Below are positions 48,235-61,709 of a stretch of 64,000 nt of DNA, piece by piece. The notes below the pieces were generated by a model. It was not told the origin of the DNA and searched no databases. It was given only the letters and a program-made list of their open reading frames with translations. Position 1 is the stretch's first letter. Each line of letters starts with the position of its first letter. The stretch is from Whitmania pigra (taxonomy: Eukaryota > Annelida > Clitellata > Hirudinida > Haemopidae): contig JAJTWR010000090.1 of the NCBI GenBank assembly GCA_021613335.1, positions 1,552,501 through 1,616,500 of the forward strand, written 5' to 3'. A program made the position numbers and the translations under genes.

Positions 48235-49705
48235 CTAAATAAATTTAAAAAGATAAATCATATACATAATAATTCATCGTTTTCTGATAATTAGTTATTT
48301 GATTAATTGATTAACTTCTGTTATATTGTTTAATATAGTTATATATTAAATAACAGGTTATTTAACCTCGGAAACTGGAGACTTATCTTCGTCACTCCAA
48401 CATAATTGGTGATCAGAAAATGTTTGACTTTATTGCTGAATTTAAAATTAATTTAAAAGTCAAATCAGCTTTCTAGAACCAAAGACTTTGTTTTCTTTAT
48501 AAAAGTTTTAAATTAAGCATAAAATGACCTTTGATTCCAATCGGCTTAACAACATCGGTGATGTTTGATAATCCACAGGATGGATTAATTAATATTTTGT
48601 AGGTGATTAATTAAATGTGAAAATAGTTATTATCTTCATAAATGCATAAAGCCTCTGCAAGCTGACAGAACAATGTCTTATTTTTAATTCGTGCATGTGA
48701 AATGATTATTTCACTTCATTTTAGCGATTTCTCACTCAGGAAAAGTTAATTTAAGGTTATTAATTAATTGATTAACTTTTTCTATCTTAAAATTTTTAAG
48801 TTCTGAACACTGCCTCGAGTAATAAGATCATATTTATAAAAAGGTCCACTTTGAACTGTCTGGTTAATAATTAGCTTATCACATGTCATGCAAGTGACAA
48901 TAGGCAGACTGGGTTTCCACTTTGAATTCGACCCTTGTCAACCCCAAGGACATTTTGCAACATAACTTGATGTTTCAAATCAAAAGCTAATCAAATTAAA
49001 AAAATTTTATTTTATTAATCTTTGTTTAACCGATATAAAGCAATCCTTTAAACGTTATTCTTTTGGCGATTGTGACGAGTCGATCTTCTATTTTGGCGAA
49101 AAACCCAGAAAAATCTTTTTTTCAATTCAATTGTAAACAACTTTAATAATAAATTTCAAGCCCAGAAAAAAAACATGCCTTAGAATGACGAGTGAAATAA
49201 AAATAAATAGATTTTTGATTTTTCATAACATAAGAAGCAAACTTGGTCGTTGACCTCTGAACTTTCGCTTGTTTATTCAATACATGAAGTACCATGACAC
49301 AAAATTAGATAATTTGTTAAACTTTGAATCTGGTTGATATGATTTTGATTCAAAAGTACTACTTACTAATATAAGTAAAAAAAAACTCCGATTTCAATGT
49401 TTGAAGGCAACTATAATATACTTACTATAATTTTATTTATAATCTTTTTAAATCAAACAATTTATATTTAAATTTTTGACCTTTCTACCAAAGATATTTA
49501 GTCAATTTAATTGGTTGCGTTTTTTGACAAAAAATATAGTACATCAGATTTTTATTAAGCAATTGATTGTTACAAATAAAATCGAATTCAAAACTTTTCC
49601 AAAAAGGATATCTCGACAAAATCCCGACAGACAATCACGATGAATGTAAACTAAACAGAATATTTTAGCAGCATTTGAACAACATTATACTTCATTTAAA
49701 GCATG
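48235..49705. other. Intergenic region between OATP copies 4 and 5
   Basis: AT-rich. No ORF, repeat family or promoter motif stands out. It contains a short open stretch (minus strand, about 48370-48420, ending before a gttaaa) that could be a lost first exon of copy 4, but it lacks an ATG. Confidence 0.45.
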
Positions 49706-52700
49706 TTATAATTTAGTTAATTGAGTAACACCATTATCATTTGTTTTCATTTTATCCATTTCAACGGCTTTCAAACCGTCTTCAGTAGCTCTGTTATTTT
49801 CTTCTTCTTTGTGATTTATTTCGACTTGACAAATTTCATCTTTCTTTCTCGACAACAGAGCTGTCCCGAGAGTCATTTTTCTCAGAAATAGAAAGAGAGT
49901 GAAGTTGAGACTGAAGTTGATGAGCTCAATGACAAAACCACTTCCGAAAATGGAATATCGAAACCTAATTGAATGAAAGACTACATGACTTTATTAATTC
50001 AAAATATGTAATTTTATCTGCCTGTAACATTGATCGTTTTTTTGTTATTAAATTATTTATCTCATCCTTTGATCGTGTGATCGATTAAAAATCCTACAAC
50101 ATCTCAGTACCTTTAATTAGACGAGTTTGCACTTCAAATGGTAAATCAGGCCATGGCAATTTAGAAATTCTCGTCGGGAGTGTTATCGTAATATTTGAAT
50201 ATAGCCTATTAGAAAATGATGTAAATAAAGTTAATATGGTTGCCCACCTCGCCACGTCAAACATGAGACATGCTCCGATAGTCTTGCACGTGACCTGCCA
50301 CAAAATGCAGGACTTATCGATGAGATATCCAAATAACAATGGTGATGGAACAAATCCTGCAAGTAAATTTGATTTGAACCATTTGTTTAGTTGTTAAGCT
50401 TATTTTATTTAATTTAAATAGATTTTGTTCTTAATTACAATCAAAGTTGTGTTCGCAATGAAAATATTAAACACTTCAAGCCCTTATTTGATTAAATTGG
50501 TTAATTATTTAGATCAAATGCCTACCAAAGAGGTTTATGGCAAAGGAATTTATTCCCAGTGCGAACGACCTTTCTTCGTCTTTAACAATTCTAAGCAATT
50601 TTAATTTTAATTTTAATGTGATTTAATTTAAGTATAAACAATTTCTTAAATCATTAATATTATGTCGACAATTAGCCTTTAAATTGCTAAGTTACCTGAA
50701 ACTAATCATTGTGGCAGGTACCCTGGATATTGATGAGCAGAAGGACATGACGAAAAGGGTTAAGGCAAATGGGATCAAAAGGTTACAGGGTGGAATGCAG
50801 TATCCCCTTCTAGCGGTTCCCTCTATGTATTCGTTGGGGGTTGTGACATTGTTTAAGCACTTACAGTCGGTGAAAGTCTGGAAGTGAGATAAATCGACTT
50901 TGATGTGTTAATGGATCAGTTGAGAAATAGCTAGTTAGAAATATTTGACTATAAATAACTTAAAATAGGTAAACGCGTCTTACACCATTGACTGATTCCG
51001 AACAACCGGCCACACAAGGCGAGAAATAGCTAACATTATTACTGGCACAAATAGGTCTGTAGTCGACCCTGTTTGTTGTGCAAAGGCACGGTTTGTTGCA
51101 ATCGTTGAGGACCGTATTCCTGTTAAATTAATTGGTTAAATTAAAAAAAATATGCTAGCACTGATGTCAACATTCTAACTATTTTTCAAGTAATTTATAA
51201 ACATATTAGATACCTTTAATACCATGCACTAAATTCTGGACTAGCAACACAGTATATATATATATATATATATTTGCCAAAATTTTATAGCATATATACA
51301 TATACACTAAAACAGTTAAGTAAGGTTTACCAACATTTCAAATTTGGGATCGTAGTTCATATTCATTTCCACTTGAGGACAGGCCAAGTTCATAAGAATG
51401 AGGTTTCCTGATGCAAACACGGCACTGGAAAAAAGCACAAGTCTTATTCCATCTATGGCCCTCATCTTGAACTTCGACACTAGCGCTCCTCCGCCTATGT
51501 TACCAGCAGCACCAGTTATGGCAGTTACGACACCTTTGGAATACGCGTAAATATTTAATTGTTAACAAAGTTGCCCTAACGAATGACATGCAGACGACGG
51601 TAACGTGTCTCTATGTGATGAGATTCTTTTTTGTACTTGTAAGATAGATTCTAGTGGTGACTCGAGATCCATTGAGGTAATTATCGTGAATATCAGTTTA
51701 AAAAGTTAAAAAACTTAATCAACGTCATAGATAACGATAATTAAATGTTTATTAATTAATTACCAGCTATGACGCTTCCTTCAGCAGCCGTCCTGTTAAA
51801 GTGAATCTCGATGTATCTGACCAGGTTAACGAAGACGCTGTAGATAGTGTAAGCGCCGCATATTATTTGACAAACGTTGATCAAGAAAAGTTTGTTTGAC
51901 ATCAGACCAGCAAAAGCTTTCGGTATGCCTAAAAAATTAAAAAAAAATCAATCACATTCTAACTGGCAACACATTGTCGATTACTTTATCACCAAGAACC
52001 TTTTAATTGTTCCAACAATCCTTCTTCTGCTTCATTGGTTATAAGAGATACCTTTTCCACGTTCGATTCCGGATCAGCGTTTTCGAATGAAATTTTTTTC
52101 GGATACCACCACAACGGAATTGCAAAGATAGCTACGTAAATTCCCCCAATTAAATATCCCAACCACCAGCACCCAATGAATGACGGATCTGTTGAGTCAA
52201 CACTGCTACCTGTAATAATTAGGGTTGTTAATTTGAAAACTGCATTTTGAAGATTTACTTTGAATTCTATGCTAAAGCATCTTTACGAATTATTTTTGGC
52301 GGTTCTTGCGTCACCAGCATGACATTAATTTCGTACACCTTATCCAAGGAAATCGTTTTATCGATGCCGGCCTTCGAATCTAGGAATTATATTACAGTAA
52401 ATGCTGGACGCATAATAAAAATTAAAAAAAAAAGATTTATTTAGAAATAAAACAATAATTGGAAAGTAGTCGAAAGCATTTCACATAATTTTGAAAAACT
52501 TTCGGATGCCCACCTGATAAAAGATTTTCTGGAAATTTGAGACATAGAGTCGCCAACATGAAACCAGTGACTGGGCCGAATGAAAACAGGCTCATAAATG
52601 CTCCTGTAACACAAAAATCTTAATCAATGAACCTATTGTATTTAATTCATTAAAATGTTATTTTTAGGTAATTAGAGGAATTTAGTCTATTATAAAGTTA

Positions 52701-53641
52701 TGTAATAATTAATCTAAATTACCAATATAAAGCGAGGCCTTGTGCTTGGGGGAATTTTCGTCCAAGTATGCCATTGAAAGGGTGAAGGCTCCCGAACTAC
52801 CCGTGCCGCTGATGAGTTGAGCCACCACAAAAATGTAGAAGGCTGGGTGTACTCTGTCCTGTTTAATATCTTTGCAATTTCCATTTTCTATATCGTAAGA
52901 ATCCATTTCAGTTTTGCTGCAATACTGGATGTTGTTTGGTTCCGACGTTTTCTTGTTTGCGTGGATGGGTTTATCCGGTTTTGGGGAAGACGTTGAAAAG
53001 ACATGTTCCACAGAATAGACATTGTTTGGAATCGACGTAAAATCTTCGGTCATGACCTTCAGTTCCCGGGTAAAGTTGTTGACAGTTTTGTAATGCATTC
53101 GGCCATTTTCGGAGGTATTAATATTTCTCCTAAGTGAGTAGGTATCGTCGTAATCTGAGAAAAGGACGTGAGGACTGGCCATCATGATGCCGGCGATGGC
53201 GGAAAACATGATGGTGACGCATATTATTCTCGGTTTGTTGTACTTTTGTCCGAAATAACCGATGAAGATGACTAGGCAAATGTGAATGATGTCGTTACAG
53301 CTGCTCAGCAATCCACTTTTGGAGCTACTTAAACCGAAGCGCCTCTCGAGAGTTCTGATGACGCCGTTCGTGTACACCGACAGGACGACATGGCCCATTG
53401 CAACGGCGCAGACGTTGAACATGAACAGCCACATCAGCCTTGATGCCCTCTTTTCATCGTTGTTTGTGGCCGGTTTTTTGGCCATCGATTCTTTGCCAAT
53501 TTCCTGGATTAAAATGTTGTTTGATCAGTTAATAAAGGTCAAGAGATGAATAAATAAAGTAAAGTGATTCATTACATTAACGATTTGATCGTTCGGAGTC
53601 ATGATTGAGCTGGCATCAAATGAGGATCGATTTAAAGCCAT
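49706..53641 (-). CDS. Organic anion transporter (SLCO/OATP family), copy 5
   Basis: Exons in transcript order: 53641-53576, 53503-52723, 52603-52514, 52209-52000, 51928-51764, 51533-51335, 51119-50984, 50877-50696, 50590-50526, 50356-50248, 49964-49706; 753 aa, all phases consistent. The start ATG at 53641 opens exon 1 (MALNRSSFDASS). An in-frame ATG in exon 2 (MAKKPATN) corresponds to the start of copy 4. Helix-6 region TDPSFIGCWWLGYLI, Kazal-type loop (CNKPCLCT, PICASNNVSYFSPC), conserved KDEERSFALG, and a charged cytoplasmic C-tail. The donor of exon 6 must be gttggt rather than the overlapping gtaaac 5 bases on, since only the former keeps phase with the Kazal exon. Confidence 0.9.
51252..51274. 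repeat. (AT)n microsatellite in intron 6 of OATP copy 5
   Basis: About eleven uninterrupted TA dinucleotides. Confidence 0.9.
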
Positions 53642-56419
53642 TATGATTTTATAGAAGGTTTTTTTTTTATTATCCGACTTTTATTTAGTTATTGTAATGA
53701 CTTGCAATTATTTAATCGGCTCATTTTATTCTCATCAGTCGTCACGATAAGCAGCATGTTTTGCTCTTCTAGAGGTTTTTAAACGAAGCATCGACGACCT
53801 TTGAAATTGATACTGCAGAACCTCTGTCCCCGAGAACGGTGAGGCGTGATAATAAGTCGATTCCTAAATTGTTTGGCTCATGATCAGTCAGACACATCAT
53901 ATAAAATTCAATCCATTTACCTGAACAGGATTCAGAAACGTGTTGGCGGAGGTATCTTTGGCAGTAAAAAACTTAAAAATGAGCACAATCTATCATACAG
54001 TATCCGATACTGGTGCCTGGCCTAGTTGTCTGTTTTGTTTTAAATCAGGGCAAGAACAAGCATTTGTAACTACATTCAGACCTTGGTTCTAGCATAATAA
54101 AACCAATAATTGGCTGTTATAACAACAACAACAACAATAGGGTCATTGGATGACCACATTGAAAGACTTTGGACTGACAGCTTTTGATTTTCAGAGCCGA
54201 GGGAGGCATTTTGATTAAACTGTAGAGACTTATCATGCCACTAAAACCCTCAAACAAAGGTACAAAAACCTGTTCAGTCTCGATTTTCACGGCTTTATTT
54301 AAATTTTCTGTTGGAATCTTAAGGATCATTCAGTGAATTTGATTCGTTTTGGATTGCGTTCGGAATTGCTCGGCGATTATGTAATTTGGGAACGATTTAA
54401 CTTATTGTAAATTATCATCAGAATAAAAAAAAGTGAAATTTGATATCGCCATATTTAAAACAGATGCCTAGTTGTGTCAAAAAGACTTTCAAAACATCTT
54501 TGGACTTTGGAGAAAGACATGGGAAAAGAGGTCGATTTGAAATAAGTTGACAAAAAATCGTCTTATTTTTCGTCAAATTCACCAAATTTAATTATTTTGA
54601 GAAAAGACGTTTCACCTATCGGATGATAGTTTCATTGCCATTTTCAGAGTCGTACTTAAGAAGGATGAAATGTTTGGTTATCTGGCTTTTCTTAGAAACC
54701 TATATTGGTTGACAAGTTTAAAGTATTAAAACGTGAATTATTAAAATATTAGTTGTATCATGGTATTATTTAGACAAAGTTGTTAAAAGTGTCACATAAA
54801 ATTTGTTGAGTGATTATAATGTAACTCATTTATTTAATTGCCTACTTATCGATTTGTTAATCTATTTACTTATTTCAAGATGGGCAAAGTTCGAATAGTG
54901 TTTGTTAAATGGAATTAACTTTTATAATCCGAGGAAAAAATTCTGCTGGTTTGATTTATTGATGATGACGACTACGATGGCGATATTTCTCGGAAATTCA
55001 TTTTGTGTACATTTTACATTTAAATTGAGTAATTGCACGTTTTCTTTGAAAACAGGAATTGGTTGTGAATAGAAATCCAAATGTGGATGAAGAACATTTT
55101 TATCTTTGAAGGTATTTGCTGTGCCATTGGCACAGTACTTTTTTTTTCGAAACATAAATCGAGGATGAAAACATAGAAAGATTTTCCGAAGATATGTACT
55201 TATTCAAAAGGGCAGAGAGTTTTGTTTAAAATGTATTTAGTAAATATATGTAAATATCTCTTATTGATATGACGACATTAAAACTTCCATAATTAAAATC
55301 ACTAAAGTAATGTCGTTACCTCGTTCAAATGATAGCCTAATAGCTTGGCAGTGTTAGTTGTAAAGGATCATTCCCACATCTCTTAAACAAAAACCCTAAA
55401 ATTCCATAAAAAACCCAAAAAAACAATTACTAATCTACGATAAAATTCAATTCAATTTGTAATTATCCCATCTATCTGTCTTTCTGAGATGAATATAATA
55501 TCTAACATCAAGCAGCCCGGTCGACCTGTAGACCTGTGTTTGAACAAAAAGGTTTCATAATTTTACCTGTAGTAAATTTATTTCAATGGTTCTCTGATGA
55601 ATCTGCTAAGTTTAGAAATGCAGGACCTTACTTAGCGAACATGTGCTCAAGTGATTATGATGATCATAAGCCTGAAGAATTTTTTGAAGACAAAAGAAGT
55701 TTGTTGTCGTCACACTCTGGAATTATGTTTTTATGAAATTGATTTGAATAGTTTTTTGATAAGTAAAAAATCTTTGCGTAACATCTACAAACTTGTCATA
55801 TTGATTGTTGATATTGTTTTGTTTACAAAAAGAAAAAATAAAATAAACTTAAATAAATAAACTAAATAAAAACATATAAATAAATCGGAGTCGCATGACA
55901 TTACGTAATTATCCACTGCACTGACCAAATATTAAAATTGATGAAAGTATGACAAACCTACATATAATGTACATATGTTAATAGTTAACGTTCTATTCAT
56001 GCTAGTTGTTATTGGAGATAATAATTACAATAACGATGACAGATGTATTATTTTAATTGCATAGATTTATTCTGATAACCACTGACTTGTACTTTTGTAA
56101 AAAAAAAAAAAACTATTTAAAAAATGAAACCCACCCTGAAATTCAGTTATAATTACAAAATTAAAATGACGATCATAATTAAAATTATAATGGCATCAAA
56201 AGCAGACCATTAAATGGTTGTTTGCTAATGTGGGGTTTGAACAGATTAATGTTGACTCACAAGGCCTTATAAACCCAGGTCTGAGAAAACTGTGTCTACT
56301 TGGACAACATAGTTACATAACAGAAACATAACAATAAGAGATAATTTAAGATATTAATTATTATTAACAAATAGTCAAGTTGGTATTTAGTTGATAGAAA
56401 GTTAAGTATTTTGAAAACA
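53642..56419. other. Intergenic region between OATP copy 5 and the PAN-collagen gene
   Basis: Start codons of the two flanking genes diverge here. I see only short unrecognised ORFs: minus 54117-54329, minus 54922-55155, and plus 55536-55736 (DDHKPEEFFEDK, no known domain). None has enough context to call. A poly-A run lies at about 56099-56113. A candidate TATA box at 56268 belongs to the downstream gene. Confidence 0.45.
56268..56273 (+). promoter_or_regulatory. Candidate TATA box of the PAN-collagen membrane gene
   Basis: TATAAA flanked by a GC-richer context (ggccttataaaccc), about 150 bp upstream of the ATG at 56420. Position is plausible for a start site near 56300; no other support. 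Confidence 0.3.
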
Positions 56420-59400
56420 ATGTTTTTTCTCAAGGGAGGCATTTCAAAGTTTTTAATTTTGACCAGTATCTTTAATTTTGCTACTGCATCTTTTTTTCAT
56501 GGTAGGTGAGAGGATTTGACTGGAGGAAATAAATATTAAAACAAATTTATTTATTTATCCAGTGATAAATATTATTAGGTTCTGCAATTCTGTTTAGAAT
56601 GTATTTAGTTAGAATGTATTTTGAACTAATTAAATATTTTTTTAAATAAAATTCTTGAGGTATTCAATTTAATTGGATTATAATTTAATTAAACTAGCTA
56701 AAATTGGACAGACATTTGAAATATTAAAAATTTATTATATTTAATTTATTAAATTACATAACATTTTTTTCATGCCGACGCTTCTGTAACTACATTTTCC
56801 AAAAAGTTAAAATTATTTCTTGATTATTTACAACCATAACTTACTGCAGAACCAAAAATAATTAATCAAGGCTTGTGAAAACGCAATAAATGCATTCTAG
56901 CTTGCAAGACGACATGGACAAACTATTCCAACTCGAACTTCAGGAATGCCTTTCGTCCTTCAAGTCAGACCACCTCTCAGGGCTGTCTCGATGAATGCCT
57001 TAACATGACTGGATGTTTGGCTGTTGATATCGACAGGAAAAATGCACCCTTCGTCTTTTACTGTTGGTTCCACACTAATGCCGATGACCTATTCAGTACG
57101 TTTGAGTATCCAGGAGTGGACGCCATGGTTAAAGCCAGTAGTTGTGCTAGTAGGTATTTTTTTGCTTCATTTCGAACAGGGTACATTTTTCGGAGTGTTT
57201 AAAAGTTTGTTTATTATTATTGAATTAAAACTAAGGGTTTTTAAATGGGAGCTGCTAAAAATTCCATGTCATTTTTAAAAATTTAGTCATCTTCTTAATA
57301 AAAAAAGTTAATTCTTTACCTTATTACATTTAATAATTACATTTTCATTCTGCAATTATCGTAGAAGTATTTGTCGAAGCCTTAATTCACATTTCTCCAG
57401 AATTAGATCGTAATATCAAAAATTATTTATTTGAAGGTGATAGCTAATAATATGATAGAAAATCCTTAGATATGAAACACTATTGCATTTGTTCATCAAT
57501 GCTTAACATCTGACCATTTACAAGATATAAGAATCACAAGGTCACAAGGTTAAAGTAATTTGAAGCTAGGGCAATAAAAATTGGCCGACCAAATTTTGTA
57601 AGTAGATCTCGCATTTCATGTTCATAAGCTCATTAACCGCCTGAAGAGACAATTTGGGAAAAGAATGTTATTTGGAAAGAATTTATTTGTAATGTCGTAG
57701 AATTTTGCTAAGACAAGGAGTAAACATTGTAGTGTCATGCGATCTCTCATCGCATTGTCTATCACGTAATGATCAAATATTCAACGTGTGAACCCAAATA
57801 CCGATCTCTCGTCAGTGTAAACATTTCGTTCAAAGATGACACAATCGTCTGAATCTTGTCGATTCATAAACTTCGTAATTTCCTAAAACTAATTTTTTAT
57901 TTTTATTTCACGAGAATTTTAATTTAACATGATAAGACCCCATTTCCTTCCACTACCACTGATAGACAGCTTACCATAACTGTGGTTCTAAATTTGTAAA
58001 CAATTTTTGAGATGATAAATCTAAATCTAAATTAGAATGTTAACATGCTACGGTTTGCCTTAAATTGTTATTATTCCATTTTATCCAGGTGGTCCAGGCA
58101 GTTCCATAGGTGAATTTATTGTTTATTTAAACTTTATTATTTTTTTTAAAGACTTAATTCTAACTTTGATTAATTCTAATTTTGTAAATATTATTTAATA
58201 ATAATTAAAATAATGGAGCAATTTGAACCCAAGAATTTTTTCAAGTAAATAAAGGAAATTAACATTGAAAACAAATGATATTATAAAAAATGATTAAATA
58301 CAGCTGATTGATTTTTTTAACAAAATTAATTAAGGTGTTTAAAATTTAAATATTCGCAATTGCAAAATTAAGTTTTAGAAGTTTGAAGGAAGGCATGGAA
58401 GCAAAAATATGTGCTGATAATCTTATTGATTATTTATTTTATTATTCGTTACTAAGACATTTATTTTGAGATTATTTTGTTCTATTACCTGAAAATAATA
58501 ATTCAATTAATTCTCTATTATTTTTTCTTACAATTCATCCCAGGAGCAACTGGTGCAACAGGTATGAAAATAATTATGAATGCGTAATACTTTGAACTCG
58601 GCATAAAATAATAAACTCTAAATGTCCATCTAAAATATTTACTTGTAATAATTTAACATTGTATATTAATTATATCATTAGCTTGTAATAATTTAAAAAT
58701 ACAAATTTAAAAGGACCTATTGGACCTCCAGGTCATCAAGGTAACGCAGTAATTCCGCAACTTGTTAAGGCATATTTATCATATTTAAGTGAATAAATAT
58801 ATTTAATTAAATTAAAATAAGTTAAAGTCGTTACAAGTCGATGATAAAGTTTTGTTTAAAAAGGACCCAAAGGAGACACGGGGCCCCCTGGACCACCAGG
58901 ACCACCAGGCCCCCCTGGTGGACAACCTGGAAACACCCCACGTATGCCTAAAAATAAATCGTAGATGGCTTTTATAAAACATAACTATAAACATTTGTCT
59001 CAATTTATTTTTCAAGTCTTAATAATTGAAATATATTAATATTGATTCTCGCTGTTTTTGAATCGTCAGAACGTTAAGTTGTTCAATGGACATTCGTAAT
59101 GTGTAATAAAATTTAAAATAAATTAATAAAATTAAATAAATTATGATTAATAGAAAGTAAGTTTAGCTTTAACTACTGTTATTATTCTAGCATATCCGGA
59201 CAGCTGCGTACCGGTTTGGCGTGTAACTCCCAATACTAACTCCGTGGGGGCGAGCATGTACCACGGCCCCAACGGACCACAAGCCTGCCAAATGGCTTGC
59301 CTGGCTAACCCCTCCTGTCTAGTTGCAGAGTGGAACAAAGTAACTATCCAATGCTGGTTGCATACTAATGCTGCCAACCTGATTATTAAGTACAATAACT

Positions 59401-60111
59401 CAGATGTCGATCAGTACTACCTTGTTAGTAGGTGTCCTGGTGCAAGTGAGAATTAAATTTTTTTTTATTTCGATATTTCCATCAATTTATACTTTAATTT
59501 AATTTATTTTTTTCAAGTCATTTTTAAAATAAATATTTATGCTTAAAGTATTTTCAATTAAATTACTTGAATATTAATATCTAAAGTATTTAATTCACAA
59601 ATTAAATTCAAAGTTTCAATTTCTAATTCTTAGATTTTAAAAATTTAACAAAAACTTAAAAATATTTTCAGGCCCACCTATGGCTTTGAGAGTGGCTTTG
59701 GATGGCGAATACAGAGGCGCAACTCCTACAATTGGCGCGGACATCAAAACCCATTCGGCCGAAGAAAATTCCCCAAAGACTGTTCCTGAAAAAGTCTGGT
59801 TGACCTTGTTGATCCTCACCCCTTTGGTCTCGGTTGGAACGACCCTGATCGTCATGACTATGTTCTATTTCTGCAAGAAATGGATGAATCTGAGAGCAGA
59901 AAGTAAGTTGGTTGGAAAGGAAGACCATTATTGGGAAGCAGGTTCTGTGGCTTCAAGTAAGGACAACGTGCCCATGTTCATGTCGTCCCCAACTTCATCA
60001 TTGAGGAAGAACTTCAACCTCAGGCCAGTCGGTTCCTCTGCCAAACCATCTACTGAGGAGTGCATCTTTACCAGTGCCCTTTCAAAAGCCTTCCCAGAAC
60101 TTCATGCCTGA
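56420..60111 (+). CDS. Membrane-anchored PAN-like / collagen-like protein
   Basis: Exons: 56420-56501, 56901-57149, 58089-58109, 58544-58561, 58714-58740, 58864-58941, 59191-59445, 59672-60111; 389 aa. All internal introns are phase 1. Exon 1 encodes a signal peptide (MFFLKGGISKFLILTSIFNF). Exon 2 encodes a six-cysteine PAN/apple-like domain (GCLDECLNMTGCLAV, YCWFHTNADD). Exons 3-6 add about 14 Gly-X-Y triplets (GPPGPPGPPGPPGG). Exon 7 encodes a second PAN-like domain with the same spacing (ACQMACLANPSCLVAEW, QCWLHTNAAN). The last exon gives a membrane helix at about residues 285-312 (WLTLLILTPLVSVGTTLIVM) followed by CKKW and a Ser-rich cytoplasmic tail of about 75 residues. So it is a type I membrane protein with a short, possibly trimerising collagen stalk between two binding modules. 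Exon 5 has a weak acceptor. I do not know a named family with this exact layout. A gene_symbol is not justified. Confidence 0.75.
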
Positions 60112-61636
60112 AGGCAATGACGCCAATGACAAGTCATTTAGACAGTAGTTCGTTCTGCTTTCGTTGATGAAACACATTTGTGATGGCTGATTTACATTGC
60201 TTAGTTCATTAGACAGAACTTTAAAATGCTTTTGCTGTTTGGTAGGAGCATGCTATTACGATTAAAGTTATTGCTATTTTTAATTATATTCATAATTTTA
60301 TTTGTAAGGCTGGTCATGCTTCTCAGACGTTTCTCAGAATATTTAGAATCACACAAACGAGGAATTCAATTTTCAACGCTTAACAATGCTAAGTAGACGT
60401 GAACAATGCCAACTCAGCGGAAAATATAGATTCATAAATCAATTACAGCTAGAAATGACTGAATATAAAAAAATGTAAAAGAGAAAAATAAAGAACTAAT
60501 CTCAATTCTTTTCGGGGGAATTCCACAGTTATTCGGGAAGTGCGACGTGTGAAGTTCTTGAAAAGTCTGACAAATAATAAAAAATTAAGTATAAGTTCAA
60601 CAAGTTAGTTTGGATTGGACTCAGTGTTGTTAGCATTTCAATTGAATTTTATATAATCTTTCTGAATTTTGTTGAATTGTTTTCTAATTAAATCAATTAA
60701 CTTACCTCAATAACGTTAATTAAAATAACATGATATTCAACCTTTGTTTCAAAAGAGTTTTTTTTAATAGAAACTTTCTTAAAACGCTTAAATTAATTTA
60801 TTGGACGACATGTTGCATTTTGGAATATAAAGCCATGCTCAGCTACCTGGCATTCAACATTTGTACATAGTTTTCAAAAATGAACCCAGTGAAACTAGTC
60901 ACGAGACGTGACTACCGCCAATCGTCGTTTGGATGACTTAATTGCTTCTTCACACAGTCACAATTTCCTGGCATATGTGCACTGCCAGGGAAGTCACAAT
61001 CAGGCAGCTTAGTTCCTAGGTTATCATATAATTTTGAAAAAAATTATTTCCTGCCCTTATCTTAGGTTTATGTGTTACTGCTTTAAGGTCGATCTCAGGT
61101 GATGATGACAACAAGACACAAGTTGTTCATTTGTGATTATTCTTTAGTCACGACAGAATCTATAAATATAGCAGAATCGTGGTTACAAATAATTTTAATC
61201 ATGACACCTTTTATTGTGAAAGTTTTCGGGGGTCTGTAATTTGAGTAATTAAAATTTTTTGTAATTCTAAATTCGTCAAGTATTCATAAAGGCAAACAAT
61301 TTTTTTTTAAGTTTGAAATTACTTCAGAATTTTTTTGACAAAATTCTAAACTGTCAGATTAAATCAATTCAGCAATTCACACTGGAAAAAACTAGACCAA
61401 ATAGAGCTTTTGGTTGTTCCTAATTCACAAATAAGTAACATAATAACATAATATCATAATAACATCATAATATCATATCCTAACATCATAAATCACAAAT
61501 ATCGTAATAACATAATAATATAATAATAACATAATATCAATACCTTTTATACTGACGATGATGAATTTAAATCCGTTTAACGCTCGCACAAAAATCCGCC
61601 AATCAGCACTATAGAAAGAGTTCTTTCACGAGCAGA
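60112..61636. other. Intergenic region between the two PAN-collagen genes
   Basis: Includes the likely 3' UTR of the first gene. A degenerate catcataat/aacataata repeat occupies about 61435-61545. No ORF of interest. Confidence 0.5.
60487..60492 (+). terminator. Possible polyadenylation signal (AATAAA)
   Basis: AATAAA about 376 bp after the stop codon of the PAN-collagen membrane gene. In AT-rich DNA such hexamers are common, so this is only a candidate. Confidence 0.25.
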
Positions 61637-61646
61637 ATATAAAAAG
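61637..61646 (+). promoter_or_regulatory. Candidate TATA box of the second PAN-collagen gene
   Basis: atataaaaag preceded by GC-containing sequence, about 70 bp upstream of the ATG at 61710; a good distance for a start near 61667. Confidence 0.4.
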
Positions 61647-61709
61647 ATTGAAAATGCAGATGTCTCCTTGATTCTAGGCAAGTACAGTACTTTGCAAACT
61701 TTTCTTAAA

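Noticed and set aside
54117..55736. Short ORFs in the 53.6-56.4 kb intergenic region as genes
   Set aside because: Each is under 80 codons, with no domain, signal peptide or splice context strong enough to support a call.
58812..59015. Minus-strand ORF with Trp/Arg/Gly-rich sequence over the collagen exon
   Set aside because: Reverse-strand reading of the Gly-Pro-Pro repeats.
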